The notes under the pieces were generated by a model. It made no database searches. It worked only from the letters and a program-made list of their open reading frames with translations, and had not been told where the DNA came from. Source: Bacteroidales bacterium (GTDB lineage Bacteria > Bacteroidota > Bacteroidia > Bacteroidales > UBA1556). Taken from it: a DNA stretch of 20,166 nucleotides. Numbering within the stretch: position 1 is the stretch's first letter; the number at the start of each line of letters is the position of its first letter. The position numbers and the translations under genes were made by a program. The DNA is taken from positions 1 through 20,166 of the forward strand of contig JAOZSY010000024.1 of NCBI GenBank assembly GCA_029939445.1, given 5' to 3'. This document shows, piece by piece, positions 7,205 to 14,833 of this stretch.

Positions 7205-8647
7205 ATGAGCAAATCTATATTTAAATTACAGATATTACTATTTATTTTACTCTCTACTTTTTTGTTCTCGTGCAATACTTCTATTGAAGATAGTGCTATT
7301 GAGATTAATGAAAACGAGATTGAAATTACCGATACAAGTTATTCTACAGTTGTAAATAATGGTAAAATAAGGGTTTTAACTCACAATAACTCTACAGGCT
7401 ATTTTGTATATAAAGGGCAGCCTATGGGTTTTCATTATGATTTGATGAATATATTTGCCAAGGAAAAAGGTTTGGAAGTAGAATTGATTTTGGTTTATGA
7501 TGTGCCTACAGCATTGAATAAAATGAAAAATGGGGAAGCTGATATTGCAGCCTTTGATGTAACTCAAACAAGAGATAGGAGTAAAGATTTTCTTTTTTCT
7601 ATGCCTGTTGGTTATAATAAACAAGTACTAGTACAGCGCTATAGGTATGGTCGTAAAAAAAGTGATAAAACAGAGTTTATTGATCGTTTTATTGACTTAG
7701 ATGGTAAGGATGTTTATGTTCAGAAAGGTACTGTTTTTAAGCAGCATTTAGAATATCTTGAAAATGCCAGTGCAACTAATATAAATATAATAGTTGATTC
7801 AATAAACACCATGGAAGAGCTTATTCAAATGGTTGCTGATGGGGAGATAGATTATACTGTTTGCGACGAGAGAATAGCTAAAGCTAATAGCTCATTTGTT
7901 TTTGGAATTGATTATACTTTAGGTTTAAGTATCGATCAAAAGTTATCCTGGGCTTTATTAAAAGGTTCAGATTCTTTATTGAATGTTGTTAACCAATGGC
8001 TTATTCCTTTCAGTAAAACGACAAAGTTTGCTGTTATTAGGAATAAATACTTTCGTACTAAGGTGCATAATAAACTTACTAGAAAGGATTATACACCGCA
8101 TAGGGGAGGTAAATTATCGCCATATGATGATTATATAAAAATGTATGCTGAAAAAATAAACTGGGACTGGCGTTTATTAACTGCAGTAGTATTTCAAGAA
8201 AGTCGTTTCAACCCTCAGGCTGGTAGTTGGGTAGGAGCTTTGGGCTTAATGCAGATGATGCCGGCTACAGCTGAGAAATTTAATTTAAGTAATCCTACTG
8301 ACCCTAAGGAGAGTATTAGGGCTGGGTCGGAATATTTGGCTTACCTGCAAAAGAAATTTGCTGCTGATAGTACAATAAATGAAGAGAATCAAATTAAGTT
8401 TGCTTTGGCATCATATAATGCAGGATTGGGGCATGTACTTGATGCTCGAAGATTGGCTGAAAAATTTGGTGTTGATAATACTATTTGGACTGATGGCGTT
8501 GATATATATATTAAGCATAAACAAAACCCTAAATATTATAATGATCCAGTAGTTAAATATGGTTATTGTAGAGGGAATGAACCGTATTATTATGTAAGAA
8601 AAATATTTTCTTACTATGCAGATTATAAGAATGTTGTAAAAGAATAG
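7205..8647 (+). CDS. mltF: MltF-like membrane-bound lytic murein transglycosylase (lipoprotein)
   Basis: 480 residues from the ATG at 7205. I chose it over an in-frame GTG at 7178 because a -7 box lies between them and because it puts a clean lipoprotein signal at the N-terminus (hydrophobic stretch, then lipobox LFSC with Cys23). Residues about 50-280 form a periplasmic binding (SBP_bac_3) domain (GKIRVLTHNN, GFHYDLMNIFAKEKGLEVELI, ADIAAFDVTQTRDR). Residues about 310-470 are a C-terminal SLT lysozyme-like domain with catalytic Glu332 in VVFQESRF, then GLMQMMPATA and ASYNAG. The family cleaves the MurNAc-GlcNAc bond of peptidoglycan and forms 1,6-anhydro ends; the N-terminal domain is regulatory in known MltF proteins. 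It stands alone and ends at a strong shared terminator. Confidence 0.93.
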   Translation: MSKSIFKLQILLFILLSTFLFSCNTSIEDSAIEINENEIEITDTSYSTVVNNGKIRVLTHNNSTGYFVYKGQPMGFHYDLMNIFAKEKGLEVELILVYDVPTALNKMKNGEADIAAFDVTQTRDRSKDFLFSMPVGYNKQVLVQRYRYGRKKSDKTEFIDRFIDLDGKDVYVQKGTVFKQHLEYLENASATNINIIVDSINTMEELIQMVADGEIDYTVCDERIAKANSSFVFGIDYTLGLSIDQKLSWALLKGSDSLLNVVNQWLIPFSKTTKFAVIRNKYFRTKVHNKLTRKDYTPHRGGKLSPYDDYIKMYAEKINWDWRLLTAVVFQESRFNPQAGSWVGALGLMQMMPATAEKFNLSNPTDPKESIRAGSEYLAYLQKKFAADSTINEENQIKFALASYNAGLGHVLDARRLAEKFGVDNTIWTDGVDIYIKHKQNPKYYNDPVVKYGYCRGNEPYYYVRKIFSYYADYKNVVKE

Positions 8648-8669
8648 ATTCGTGAAATTAAGAGCAAAA

Positions 8670-8702
8670 AAAAAGGCAAGAATCTTAGATTCTTGCCTTT
8701 TT
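8670..8702. terminator. Bidirectional intrinsic terminator between convergent genes
   Basis: A 15-bp perfect stem (AAAAAGGCAAGAATC and its complement) with a TTA loop, flanked by A-run and T-run so that it works on both strands. It serves the lytic transglycosylase gene from the left and the barrel-like protein gene from the right. Confidence 0.92.
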
Positions 8703-8717
8703 ATATATTTTGTAGTT

Positions 8718-9140
8718 TTACATTTTCATTGTAAGACCAAGTCCTGCAGTTCCTTTAGAATGGTGTCCACCACCAAACTCAAGATATATACCCCATTTCT
8801 CATTCCAAAACCAACGACCACCAACTTGTAGTCCTATATCAACTCCACTTGTACCATTATCTTTACCAATCCACATTGCAAATCCAGCATTTGCTCCTGC
8901 ATATAAATCCCATGCAGCAGGTAAACCGATTAATTCGTCAAAATAAAAGTTAGCTTTAACACCTAAATTTAAGTAGTCTAAATTAAGATCCGTTCCGGCA
9001 AATGGAGCAATAGCAATAGCTGAAGCTACTGGTATATCAAAACTAGCACCAATAATACCAAAATTAAGTTGACGCTGTGCTTGACCAAACATAAATGTTG
9101 TTGAAGCAATAAATGCAATTAATAGTAATGTTTTTTTCAT
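8718..9140 (-). CDS. Small secreted protein, probable outer-membrane beta-barrel
   Basis: 140 residues with an N-terminal signal peptide (MKKTLLLIAFIASTTFMFG, likely cut near GQA-QR). The mature part is about 120 residues of alternating hydrophobic/polar strands rich in Gly and aromatics (LNLGVKANFYF, WDLYAGANAGFAMWIG, GVDIGLQVGGRWFW, WGIYLEFGGGHHSKGTAGL), which resembles the short outer-membrane beta-barrel families of Bacteroidota. It ends in hydrophobic-alternating LGLTMKM, not in a classical C-terminal Phe. No specific family or substrate is recognised. It is monocistronic, with its own -7 box, and convergent with the lytic transglycosylase gene. At this size it would be an eight-strand barrel at most. 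Confidence 0.75.
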   Translation of the reverse strand: MKKTLLLIAFIASTTFMFGQAQRQLNFGIIGASFDIPVASAIAIAPFAGTDLNLDYLNLGVKANFYFDELIGLPAAWDLYAGANAGFAMWIGKDNGTSGVDIGLQVGGRWFWNEKWGIYLEFGGGHHSKGTAGLGLTMKM

Positions 9141-9182
9141 GTTATTGTTTTAAGTAAATTGTTTATAATTTTTGTAATGCTA

Positions 9183-9190
9183 CAAAGATA
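9183..9190 (-). promoter_or_regulatory. Putative -7 box of the barrel-like protein gene
   Basis: TATCTTTG on the minus strand, an exact TAnnTTTG, 42 bases before the ATG at 9140. No clear TTG at the 19-base spacing. Confidence 0.5.
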
Positions 9191-9310
9191 TAGTATTTAA
9201 TTATTAAATTGAAAAAATGATATTTTATTTATACTTAATATATGTTAATAATATTAAATATAGATAAAGCAAAGTTCATAAATAACAAGTATAGAAATAG
9301 TTATAGTATA

Positions 9311-9703
9311 TTAAATTTTAGGTAAGTTAATCTTATCCTTTTTAACATCTTCATCATTAATGTTGAATTTTTTTAAAACACTAATATATAGTTCGTATTC
9401 TTTATTATGAATATCTCCATCAGCAATCATTACTAGATCCATCCAAGCAAGAGCTCGTACTTTCTCTTTATAGGAAGATTTATCTAATATTTTAATAACT
9501 ACTCTTAATTGGTCATCCGAAGATCCTAAGTCGGAGTTGATAAAACTATTAAAATCATCATCAGAAATTTTTTCTGTTTCGCGCATTAATTTCATAGTGC
9601 GCCATTCAGGGTCTTTCGGATCAAAGTTCTTTTTTCCATCAGCTCCAGACATTAACCAGTATAAATAAAGTAGTCCTGATTTGTAATTTAGTTTATTAGA
9701 CAT
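9311..9703 (-). CDS. TerB-like small cytoplasmic protein
   Basis: 130 residues, no signal peptide or membrane segment. The C-terminal half (about residues 82-115) has the TerB/DjlA-like pattern of a hydrophobic helix followed by an acidic loop and a Glu-containing helix: ALAWMDLVMIADGDIHNKEYELYI. The N-terminus has a second, looser version (LYLYWLMSGADGKKNFDP...EW), so the protein looks like an all-helical TerB-type domain with two acidic metal-binding-like loops. The function of stand-alone members is not established; the family name does not imply tellurite resistance. It is monocistronic, divergent from the K+ channel gene. The -7 box TATATTTG lies about 40 bases before its ATG. Confidence 0.72.
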   Translation of the reverse strand: MSNKLNYKSGLLYLYWLMSGADGKKNFDPKDPEWRTMKLMRETEKISDDDFNSFINSDLGSSDDQLRVVIKILDKSSYKEKVRALAWMDLVMIADGDIHNKEYELYISVLKKFNINDEDVKKDKINLPKI

Positions 9704-9743
9704 TATATAATTGATTTAGTGATTTATGTATTATTTAGTGTGT

Positions 9744-9751
9744 CAAATATA
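9744..9751 (-). promoter_or_regulatory. Putative -7 box of the TerB-like gene
   Basis: TATATTTG on the minus strand, an exact TAnnTTTG, 40 bases before the ATG at 9703. The position 19 bases upstream reads TTT instead of TTG. Confidence 0.5.
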
Positions 9752-9780
9752 CAATTAATTTTAAATAAATAAATATTTTA

Positions 9781-9810
9781 TTGTAAAAAAAATAAAATTC
9801 ATTATATTTA
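9781..9810 (+). promoter_or_regulatory. Putative promoter of the K+ channel gene
   Basis: TTG at 9781-9783, a 19-base spacer, then TATATTTA at 9803-9810 (one mismatch from TAnnTTTG). The spacing is the same as in the two best promoters of this window. The leader to the GTG at 9837 would be about 20 bases. Confidence 0.55.
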
Positions 9811-9836
9811 CCGTTTTAAAATACTAAATATTCACA

Positions 9837-10910
9837 GTGGACGATAGAATAAAGAAATACATTATTTGGGGTGTTACAACTTTATCTTTATTTTTAATAT
9901 TAGATTTAGTTCTCGTTTTTGTAGAAAAAGATAGTGTTGGATCTTATATTCACTCTTTCTCTGATGCAGTTTGGTATATGGTTGTTACCATTACTTCTGT
10001 AGGATATGGCGATATAGTGCCTGTTTCTGTTGTGGGTAAAGGTATTGGTTATTTTTTCATTTTTTCTAGTTTGATAGTTTTAGGTATTTTAATAAGTAGT
10101 ATGTCGTCAAATATTTCTACCATGATTGAAGAAAATAAGTTAGGTTACAAAGGAACAAAGTTCGAAAATCATATCGTTTGTATTGGATGGAATGATTTTA
10201 GTCATATGGTTGTGGATGAAGTGGTCCACGCTTCACGAAAAGTCGCAATTGTCACACGGAAAAAGGATAATATAGATTTAATACATAATCTTTATGATAA
10301 AAAAAGTGTTTTTGTACTTTATGCAGATTATGATAATTTGGATTCAATTTCTAAAACTAACCCCGACAAAGCTTCCGAAGTTTTTCTTGGTTTTGAAGAC
10401 GATACCGAAGCACTTCTGTATGTTATTAATTTTAAGAAAAAATATCCTAAACCTAATGTTGTAGTTGCAATAAAGAATCATAAATTAAGAGATACTTTTG
10501 TTACAGCTGGAGTTAAGTATATAGTAGCACGTAATGAAATAGCTTCTAAATTGGTAGCTAGCTACGTGTTTGAACCAGATGTTGCTGATCTAAATATAGA
10601 CCTTTTAGGTGCCGCAGAACATGATGATGATTTTGATAATCAACAATATCTGGTCATTAAAGGAAATCCATTCTTAAATAAAAATTATGATGATGTTTTT
10701 GTGAAACTGAAACTGAAATATAATATTGTTTTATTAGGTATAAGTAAGCATGATAACAATGGAGGTAACTTAAAGTTGCATGTAAACGCTCGCTCTGAAA
10801 CTGTTATTGAGCTTAATGATTATTTAATAATTATGGTAGCAGGTAAAAGTAAAAAACGTGTTGAGAAGCTTTTCGGAGTTAAAGAAGGGAAATATATTTG
10901 TGCAAATTAA
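9837..10910 (+). CDS. Two-helix potassium channel with RCK (TrkA-N/TrkA-C) domain
   Basis: 357 residues, GTG start (9837), supported by a promoter just upstream and by the first membrane helix beginning at residue 8. TM1 is about 8-29, the pore helix and selectivity filter TSVGYGD are at 53-59, and TM2 is about 66-90. The cytoplasmic part starts at about 110 with the RCK/TrkA-N Rossmann fold: HIVCIGWNDFS is the MthK-like GW form of the nucleotide-binding loop, and the strand YADYDN follows. A TrkA-C-like domain ends the protein (ending near IIMVAG). The expected role is ligand-gated K+ flux across the inner membrane, as a tetramer; the gating ligand (Ca2+, nucleotide) cannot be read from the sequence. 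It is followed 61 bases later by the TAXI protein gene, which has its own -7 box. Confidence 0.93.
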   Translation: MDDRIKKYIIWGVTTLSLFLILDLVLVFVEKDSVGSYIHSFSDAVWYMVVTITSVGYGDIVPVSVVGKGIGYFFIFSSLIVLGILISSMSSNISTMIEENKLGYKGTKFENHIVCIGWNDFSHMVVDEVVHASRKVAIVTRKKDNIDLIHNLYDKKSVFVLYADYDNLDSISKTNPDKASEVFLGFEDDTEALLYVINFKKKYPKPNVVVAIKNHKLRDTFVTAGVKYIVARNEIASKLVASYVFEPDVADLNIDLLGAAEHDDDFDNQQYLVIKGNPFLNKNYDDVFVKLKLKYNIVLLGISKHDNNGGNLKLHVNARSETVIELNDYLIIMVAGKSKKRVEKLFGVKEGKYICAN

Positions 10911-10930
10911 CGTATTTTATTATATATTTG
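10897..10930 (+). promoter_or_regulatory. Putative promoter of the TAXI-protein gene
   Basis: TATATTTG at 10923-10930 is an exact -7 box. A TTTG at 10897-10900 lies 22 bases upstream, three more than in the best promoters here. The box overlaps no coding sequence; the TTTG is inside the end of the channel gene. Confidence 0.45.
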
Positions 10931-10971
10931 CTTTTTAATACAACAATTATAATAATACTAAAATATTTAAC

Positions 10972-12057
10972 ATGATTAAAAGATTAAAAATTACTTTGTC
11001 CCTTATAGTGCTTATGACAGCTATGGCAGCGTCTTCGTTTGCACAAGAGTATGTAGAGCCTGAATTGTTAATTGTTTCTGGTTTTGAAGGAGGTACTAAC
11101 TATGATATGGCTAAGGACATGCAAAGAATGGCTCGTCCTACATTGGCTACACCTTCGTACGAAGATGGTGAAATGGTAGTGGAAATGATAAACGGCAAAC
11201 CTGTGGTTGATGAAGAAGGTGATACTTCTATGGTTGCTAAAAAAGTTTCAACAGGTGATACTTTAGAGTTCTTAGAAGTAAGAGATTCTGAAGGTAGTTA
11301 TTATAACTTTTTGAGAATAATAAAGAGTAATACTGACCTTGCGTTTCTACAGTATGATGTACTGTTGTATGAATCTATGAAAGATTTAACACGTACTTAT
11401 AAAAAAACAGAGAATGTAAGAGTTATTATGCCAATGGGAAATGAGCAGATTCATATTGTAGTATTAAAGGATGCAGGTAAAAACACAATCGAATCTTATG
11501 ATGATTTAAAAGGTAAGAAAGTTGCTATAGGATCATCTCTACAAGGAACTAATATTACTGCTAAGTATATTAAAGAAATTACAGGAATGAAGTGGGATAA
11601 TGTTGAAATCCCTTATGATAAAGCATTAAAAGCTTTGTTAAGTGAAAGAATAGATGCATTCTTTTATGTAGGAGCTGCGCCAGTTTCTAACTTTACTGGT
11701 ATGTCAAAGCAAATGCGTGATAGAATTACTCTATTACCATTAAATCCTTCTAAAGGTAAAGAAGAATTAGATGCTACATACGATACAACAATGATTAAGC
11801 AATCTGATTATCCTAAGTGGATAGTTGAAAATGTTCCAACATACTCTGTACGTTCGTTATTAGTTACTGATATTAATGGTCAATCAGATGAAGAAAGAGA
11901 TAATATTGTTAAGTTGATGAAAGTAGTTGTTGAGAATAAAGACGATGCTCGAAACCACAAAAATTGGGCAGAGGTATTTAATGCTGAGAAAATGAAAGCT
12001 AATAAAGAATTTATTGATTGGGATTTTTATGAGCCAACAATGAATTTATTTCAATAG
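10972..12057 (+). CDS. TAXI-family (TRAP-type) periplasmic substrate-binding protein
   Basis: 361 residues with a Sec signal peptide (MIKRLKITLSLIVLMTAMAA, cut near SSFA-QE). The mature protein follows the TAXI/NMT1-like periplasmic binding fold: LLIVSGFEGGTNYDMAKDMQ at the start, TDLAFLQYDVLL (about 121-132), then KKVAIGSSLQGTNITAKYI (about 182-200), corresponding to the family's GxxGSGT loop, and LSERIDAFFYVGAAP. Such proteins deliver substrates, often dicarboxylates or amino acids such as glutamate, to TRAP transporters. No TRAP permease is in the window. Residues about 60-100 (DGEMVVEMINGKPVVDEEG) look like an insertion relative to typical members, so the role may be sensory or otherwise non-transport. 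It ends at a strong intrinsic terminator. Confidence 0.8.
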   Translation: MIKRLKITLSLIVLMTAMAASSFAQEYVEPELLIVSGFEGGTNYDMAKDMQRMARPTLATPSYEDGEMVVEMINGKPVVDEEGDTSMVAKKVSTGDTLEFLEVRDSEGSYYNFLRIIKSNTDLAFLQYDVLLYESMKDLTRTYKKTENVRVIMPMGNEQIHIVVLKDAGKNTIESYDDLKGKKVAIGSSLQGTNITAKYIKEITGMKWDNVEIPYDKALKALLSERIDAFFYVGAAPVSNFTGMSKQMRDRITLLPLNPSKGKEELDATYDTTMIKQSDYPKWIVENVPTYSVRSLLVTDINGQSDEERDNIVKLMKVVVENKDDARNHKNWAEVFNAEKMKANKEFIDWDFYEPTMNLFQ

Positions 12058-12071
12058 AATGCTTTAAGAAG

Positions 12072-12109
12072 AATTAAAAAATGCGAACTTTAGTACGCAT
12101 TTTTTAATT
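12072..12109 (+). terminator. Intrinsic terminator of the TAXI-protein gene
   Basis: 14-bp perfect arms (AATTAAAAAATGCG and its complement) with a 10-base loop and a six-T run within the right arm, 15 bases after the stop codon. Confidence 0.82.
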
Positions 12110-12121
12110 AAAATATTCGTA

Positions 12122-12161
12122 AAAAAAGGCTAGTAAAATAATTATTTTACTAGCCTTTTTT
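12122..12161. terminator. Terminator of fabH, bidirectional
   Basis: A perfect 40-bp palindrome: 20-bp arms with core GGCTAGTAAAA and A6/T6 ends, 24 bases beyond the fabH stop on the minus strand. It can also act as a second stop for the plus-strand TAXI gene. Confidence 0.88.
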
Positions 12162-12184
12162 ATGTTTAATAAGATTTCGTTATA

Positions 12185-13174
12185 TTAATAAGCCCATTTT
12201 AGATATATAGAACCCCACGTAAACCCAGCTCCAAAAGTTGATAAGATTAGATTATCACCTTTCTTGAGCTTGCTCTCATAATCAGCAATACATAAAGGAA
12301 GAGTTCCAGCTGTTGTATTACCATATTTCTCTATATTAATCATTACTTTCTTTGGATCTAACCCCATGCGCTTAGCTGTAGCCGAAATAATACGCATATT
12401 AGCTTGATGAGGTACTAAATAAGTTATATCATCAGATGTAAGATTATGTTTCTTCATGAGTTCTACAGATACATCTGCCATTTTAGATACTGCCCATTTA
12501 AATACAGGTTGTCCATCTTGAAAAATATAATGTAATTTATCATCAATAGTTTTATGTGAAGGAGGTAATACAGAGCCCCCAGCTTTTTGATGTAAGAATT
12601 GACGACCTACACCATCGCTCTCTAGAAGCATATCAATAACGCCCAAGCCTTCATTATTTGGCTCTAACATTACAGCACCTGCACCATCACCAAAAATGGG
12701 AGCAACCGAACGGTCTGTATAATCAACAATTGAGGACATTTTGTCCGCGCCTATTATTATTACTTTCTTATACATTCCACTCTCTACGTATCTTGCACCA
12801 GTTGCTAAAGCATATAAAAACCCAGAACACCCTGCATTTAAGTCAAAATGAAATGCGTTTTTAATACCAGCTTTATCAGCAATAATATTAGCTGTAGCAG
12901 GAAAAACATGGTCAGGTGTTACTGTTGCACAAATTACTAAATCAATCTCTTCAGGTCTAGTATTTGTTTTTTCTAGAAGGTTGTTAACTGCTCTAACTCC
13001 CATAAATGAAGTGCCTTCGTTTTCTTCTTTAAGAATACGGCGCTCTTTAATGCCAATTCTTGTCATTATCCACTCGTCAGAAGTGTCTAAAGTTTCAGCT
13101 AATTCATGATTGGTTAGTATGTATTCTGGCACATATGATCCAATTCCAGTAATTGCGGCTGTAGTTTTTATCAT
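12185..13174 (-). CDS. fabH: 3-oxoacyl-ACP synthase III (KAS III)
   Basis: 329 residues, full family length. It starts type II fatty acid synthesis by condensing acetyl- (or branched acyl-) CoA with malonyl-ACP in the cytoplasm. The KAS III triad is Cys116 (DLNAGCSGFLYA), His256 (VPHQANMRII) and Asn286 (KYGNTTAGT). The N-terminal GIGSYVPE and TSDEWIMTRIGIKER are also family hallmarks. It is followed by a strong terminator. Upstream, a terminator separates it from rpmF, so it seems to be transcribed alone from the 194-base gap; a box TAAGATTG (one mismatch) on the minus strand at about 13225 is a possible promoter element. plsX, often between rpmF and fabH in other phyla, is absent here. Chain-length preference cannot be read. 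Confidence 0.96.
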   Translation of the reverse strand: MIKTTAAITGIGSYVPEYILTNHELAETLDTSDEWIMTRIGIKERRILKEENEGTSFMGVRAVNNLLEKTNTRPEEIDLVICATVTPDHVFPATANIIADKAGIKNAFHFDLNAGCSGFLYALATGARYVESGMYKKVIIIGADKMSSIVDYTDRSVAPIFGDGAGAVMLEPNNEGLGVIDMLLESDGVGRQFLHQKAGGSVLPPSHKTIDDKLHYIFQDGQPVFKWAVSKMADVSVELMKKHNLTSDDITYLVPHQANMRIISATAKRMGLDPKKVMINIEKYGNTTAGTLPLCIADYESKLKKGDNLILSTFGAGFTWGSIYLKWAY

Positions 13175-13259
13175 CTTATAGTATTTTTATATAATAATAT
13201 CGTTGTCTATTTATTGACTCTTTATACCAATTTGCAATCTTACGAAACTTATGGATATA

Positions 13260-13305
13260 AAAAAAGCAAAGTTATTGTTTTTAATAAAACAAACTTTGCT
13301 TTTTT
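13260..13305 (-). terminator. Intrinsic terminator of the DUF177-rpmF unit
   Basis: 14-bp arms (AAAAAAGCAAAGTT and its complement) with the inner repeat TTGTTTT/AAAACAA and a small bulge, 64 bases after the rpmF stop on the minus strand. A seven-A run at its left end gives the T tract on the minus strand. Confidence 0.85.
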
Positions 13306-13368
13306 ATCAAATTATCAACAGATAATTAACTAAGTATCTTTATCAAGATATATAATCAAGAATTAAAA

Positions 13369-13554
13369 CTAAACTGCAGCTTCTTTCTCAATTGCTACCT
13401 GACCTCTATAAGTACCACACTCATTACAAACTCTGTGGTATAATACTGTTGCTCCACAGTTTGGGCAAGTTACATATGTTGGTGCAACTGCTTTATAGTG
13501 AGTTCTTCGTTTATCACGACGTGTTTTTGATATTTTTCGCTTAGGATGTGCCAT
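13369..13554 (-). CDS. rpmF: Ribosomal protein bL32
   Basis: 61 residues, usual length. The start MAHPKRKISKTRRDKRR is the typical bL32 opening, and the four-cysteine zinc ribbon is intact (Cys30, Cys33, Cys43, Cys46; CPNC and CNEC). It is a large-subunit ribosomal protein near the peptidyl transferase region. It lies 21 bases after the DUF177 gene and is cotranscribed with it; a terminator follows. No Shine-Dalgarno before the ATG, only AT-rich sequence, as expected for this phylum. Confidence 0.97.
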   Translation of the reverse strand: MAHPKRKISKTRRDKRRTHYKAVAPTYVTCPNCGATVLYHRVCNECGTYRGQVAIEKEAAV

Positions 13555-13575
13555 AACTATTCTATTTATATATTA

Positions 13576-14097
13576 TTAATCGTCAAATTTTATATTCTTT
13601 AATACGTCCCATCTTGAATCTGTTTGCTCTCTTTTAGCATAATCATCAATTAGGTTTAATTGTTCTGTTTTGCAAGTACTATTACCATCCTCATCATCAG
13701 GATGAACTTTTTTAATAGGAATTTGTAAAAGTATGTTCTCCATAATTAATTCACTAGCATCTATAAAGTGATTAGCTTCTTCAAGATATATAATGTCTTC
13801 ATTATGAATGTCTGAACTTATACCAAATTTAAAAATTTGATTATGGTTTATATTAATCTCATAATCAAAGTTATCTAAACATCTATCGCATATTAGTGCT
13901 ATTGTGCCAATAATACTAATATCAGCTTGCATTAGCCTGCTTTGTTTGTCTAGTACAAAATGTACTTCTAAATTACCACCATTAATGGTATCTACTTGCT
14001 TATCTACAAAGAACTTATCATCTACATGAAAGTTGTAATCATGTTGCCCAATACTCAGTCCCTTATGTGGTATCTGATATTCAATCAACTTATCCAT
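13576..14097 (-). CDS. DUF177 (YceD-like) protein upstream of rpmF
   Basis: 173 residues, near the family's usual 150-180. Family marks: the CDRC pair (Cys70, Cys73) in ALICDRCLDNFDYEI, an acidic central strand region, and the C-terminal signature SRWDVLKNI corresponding to DPRWxxL. Members are almost always encoded just before rpmF. The bacterial YceD and its plant homologue have been linked to 23S rRNA accumulation, so a role in large-subunit assembly is likely by family, not shown here. It is the first gene of the two-gene unit, with a very good promoter 20-50 bases upstream. The two cysteines could bind metal, but only one pair is seen. Confidence 0.9.
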   Translation of the reverse strand: MDKLIEYQIPHKGLSIGQHDYNFHVDDKFFVDKQVDTINGGNLEVHFVLDKQSRLMQADISIIGTIALICDRCLDNFDYEININHNQIFKFGISSDIHNEDIIYLEEANHFIDASELIMENILLQIPIKKVHPDDEDGNSTCKTEQLNLIDDYAKREQTDSRWDVLKNIKFDD

Positions 14098-14119
14098 ATC
14101 TTAAATAATTTTGGGGCTG

Positions 14120-14149
14120 CAAAAGTAATCAATTATTTCATTAATACAA
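14120..14149 (-). promoter_or_regulatory. Promoter of the DUF177-rpmF unit
   Basis: On the minus strand TTG (14149-14147), a 19-base spacer, then TACTTTTG (14127-14120), an exact TAnnTTTG. This agrees with the housekeeping sigma consensus of Bacteroidota; the ATG is 22 bases downstream of the box. Confidence 0.68.
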
Positions 14150-14833
14150 GCTTTTTGTTTTAATTTGAAATAAATTATTTGGTAATAATTATAATGCGAA
14201 TTCCTTTAAATTCAGTGAGTTTGCTGCTATTGTAGCTTTTGTTAGAATATAAAAATGATTGGTTTATAGTAAAAAACAACAATAATAGACCCTTTTTTAA
14301 AAAAAATATAGTAAAAGGTACGCCTAAACTTTTTAAACTTTATAAAAGCAGATGAGACTTATGTTATTACTAATTGAAACTTGTATAATATAATGATACT
14401 AAAGTTAGTACGGGAGATTATTTATTGAAAATATTTCTGAGAATTTCTTTTATATAAATAGATTATCCTACTGCATTTATCTTTAGAATAAAAAAAACAG
14501 TTAAAAACTAGTAAATAAGAAAAAAAAACCCTACTTTTACTCTGTATTTATAAATAGAATTAATTGAATTAAAATTTCATCTTAATGTATAGTAATATTG
14601 TGAATATAAAAAATATGAATAACTAACTTTTCATTTTGTTAAACTAACTTATTTTATTTAAAAATTGTGAAATAACTGAGATATTATAGAATTATACATA
14701 CGAAATTAATATGATAAAAATAATTGTTTAATTCATCTATCGGGCTACGCAGTTTAAATAGGCATAGAATGATTTTTTTGTGTAATCTACTTAGTTGTTG
14801 GTAAAACAGGTATGACCATTAAAATATATATAT
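14128..14833. other. Long intergenic region without a recognisable gene
   Basis: About 700 bases between the divergent DUF177 gene and the first universal stress protein gene. It is extremely AT-rich, has stops in all frames and shows no tRNA-like or protein remnant that I can recognise. The only structures I saw are a direct repeat AACTAACTT at 14621-14629 and 14642-14650 (21 bp apart) and near-matches to the -7 box, TATCTTTA at 14478-14485 and TACTTTTA at 14532-14539. It probably holds the control region of the stress protein genes, possibly a long leader or a small RNA. Confidence 0.5.

Noticed and set aside
9311..9703. Tellurite resistance gene
   Set aside because: Only the TerB-like fold is suggested; no other ter gene is nearby, and the family has many unrelated stand-alone members.
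14128..14833. Replication origin or degraded gene in the AT-rich gap
   Set aside because: No DnaA-box cluster and no recognisable protein remnant in any frame; high AT content alone is not evidence here.
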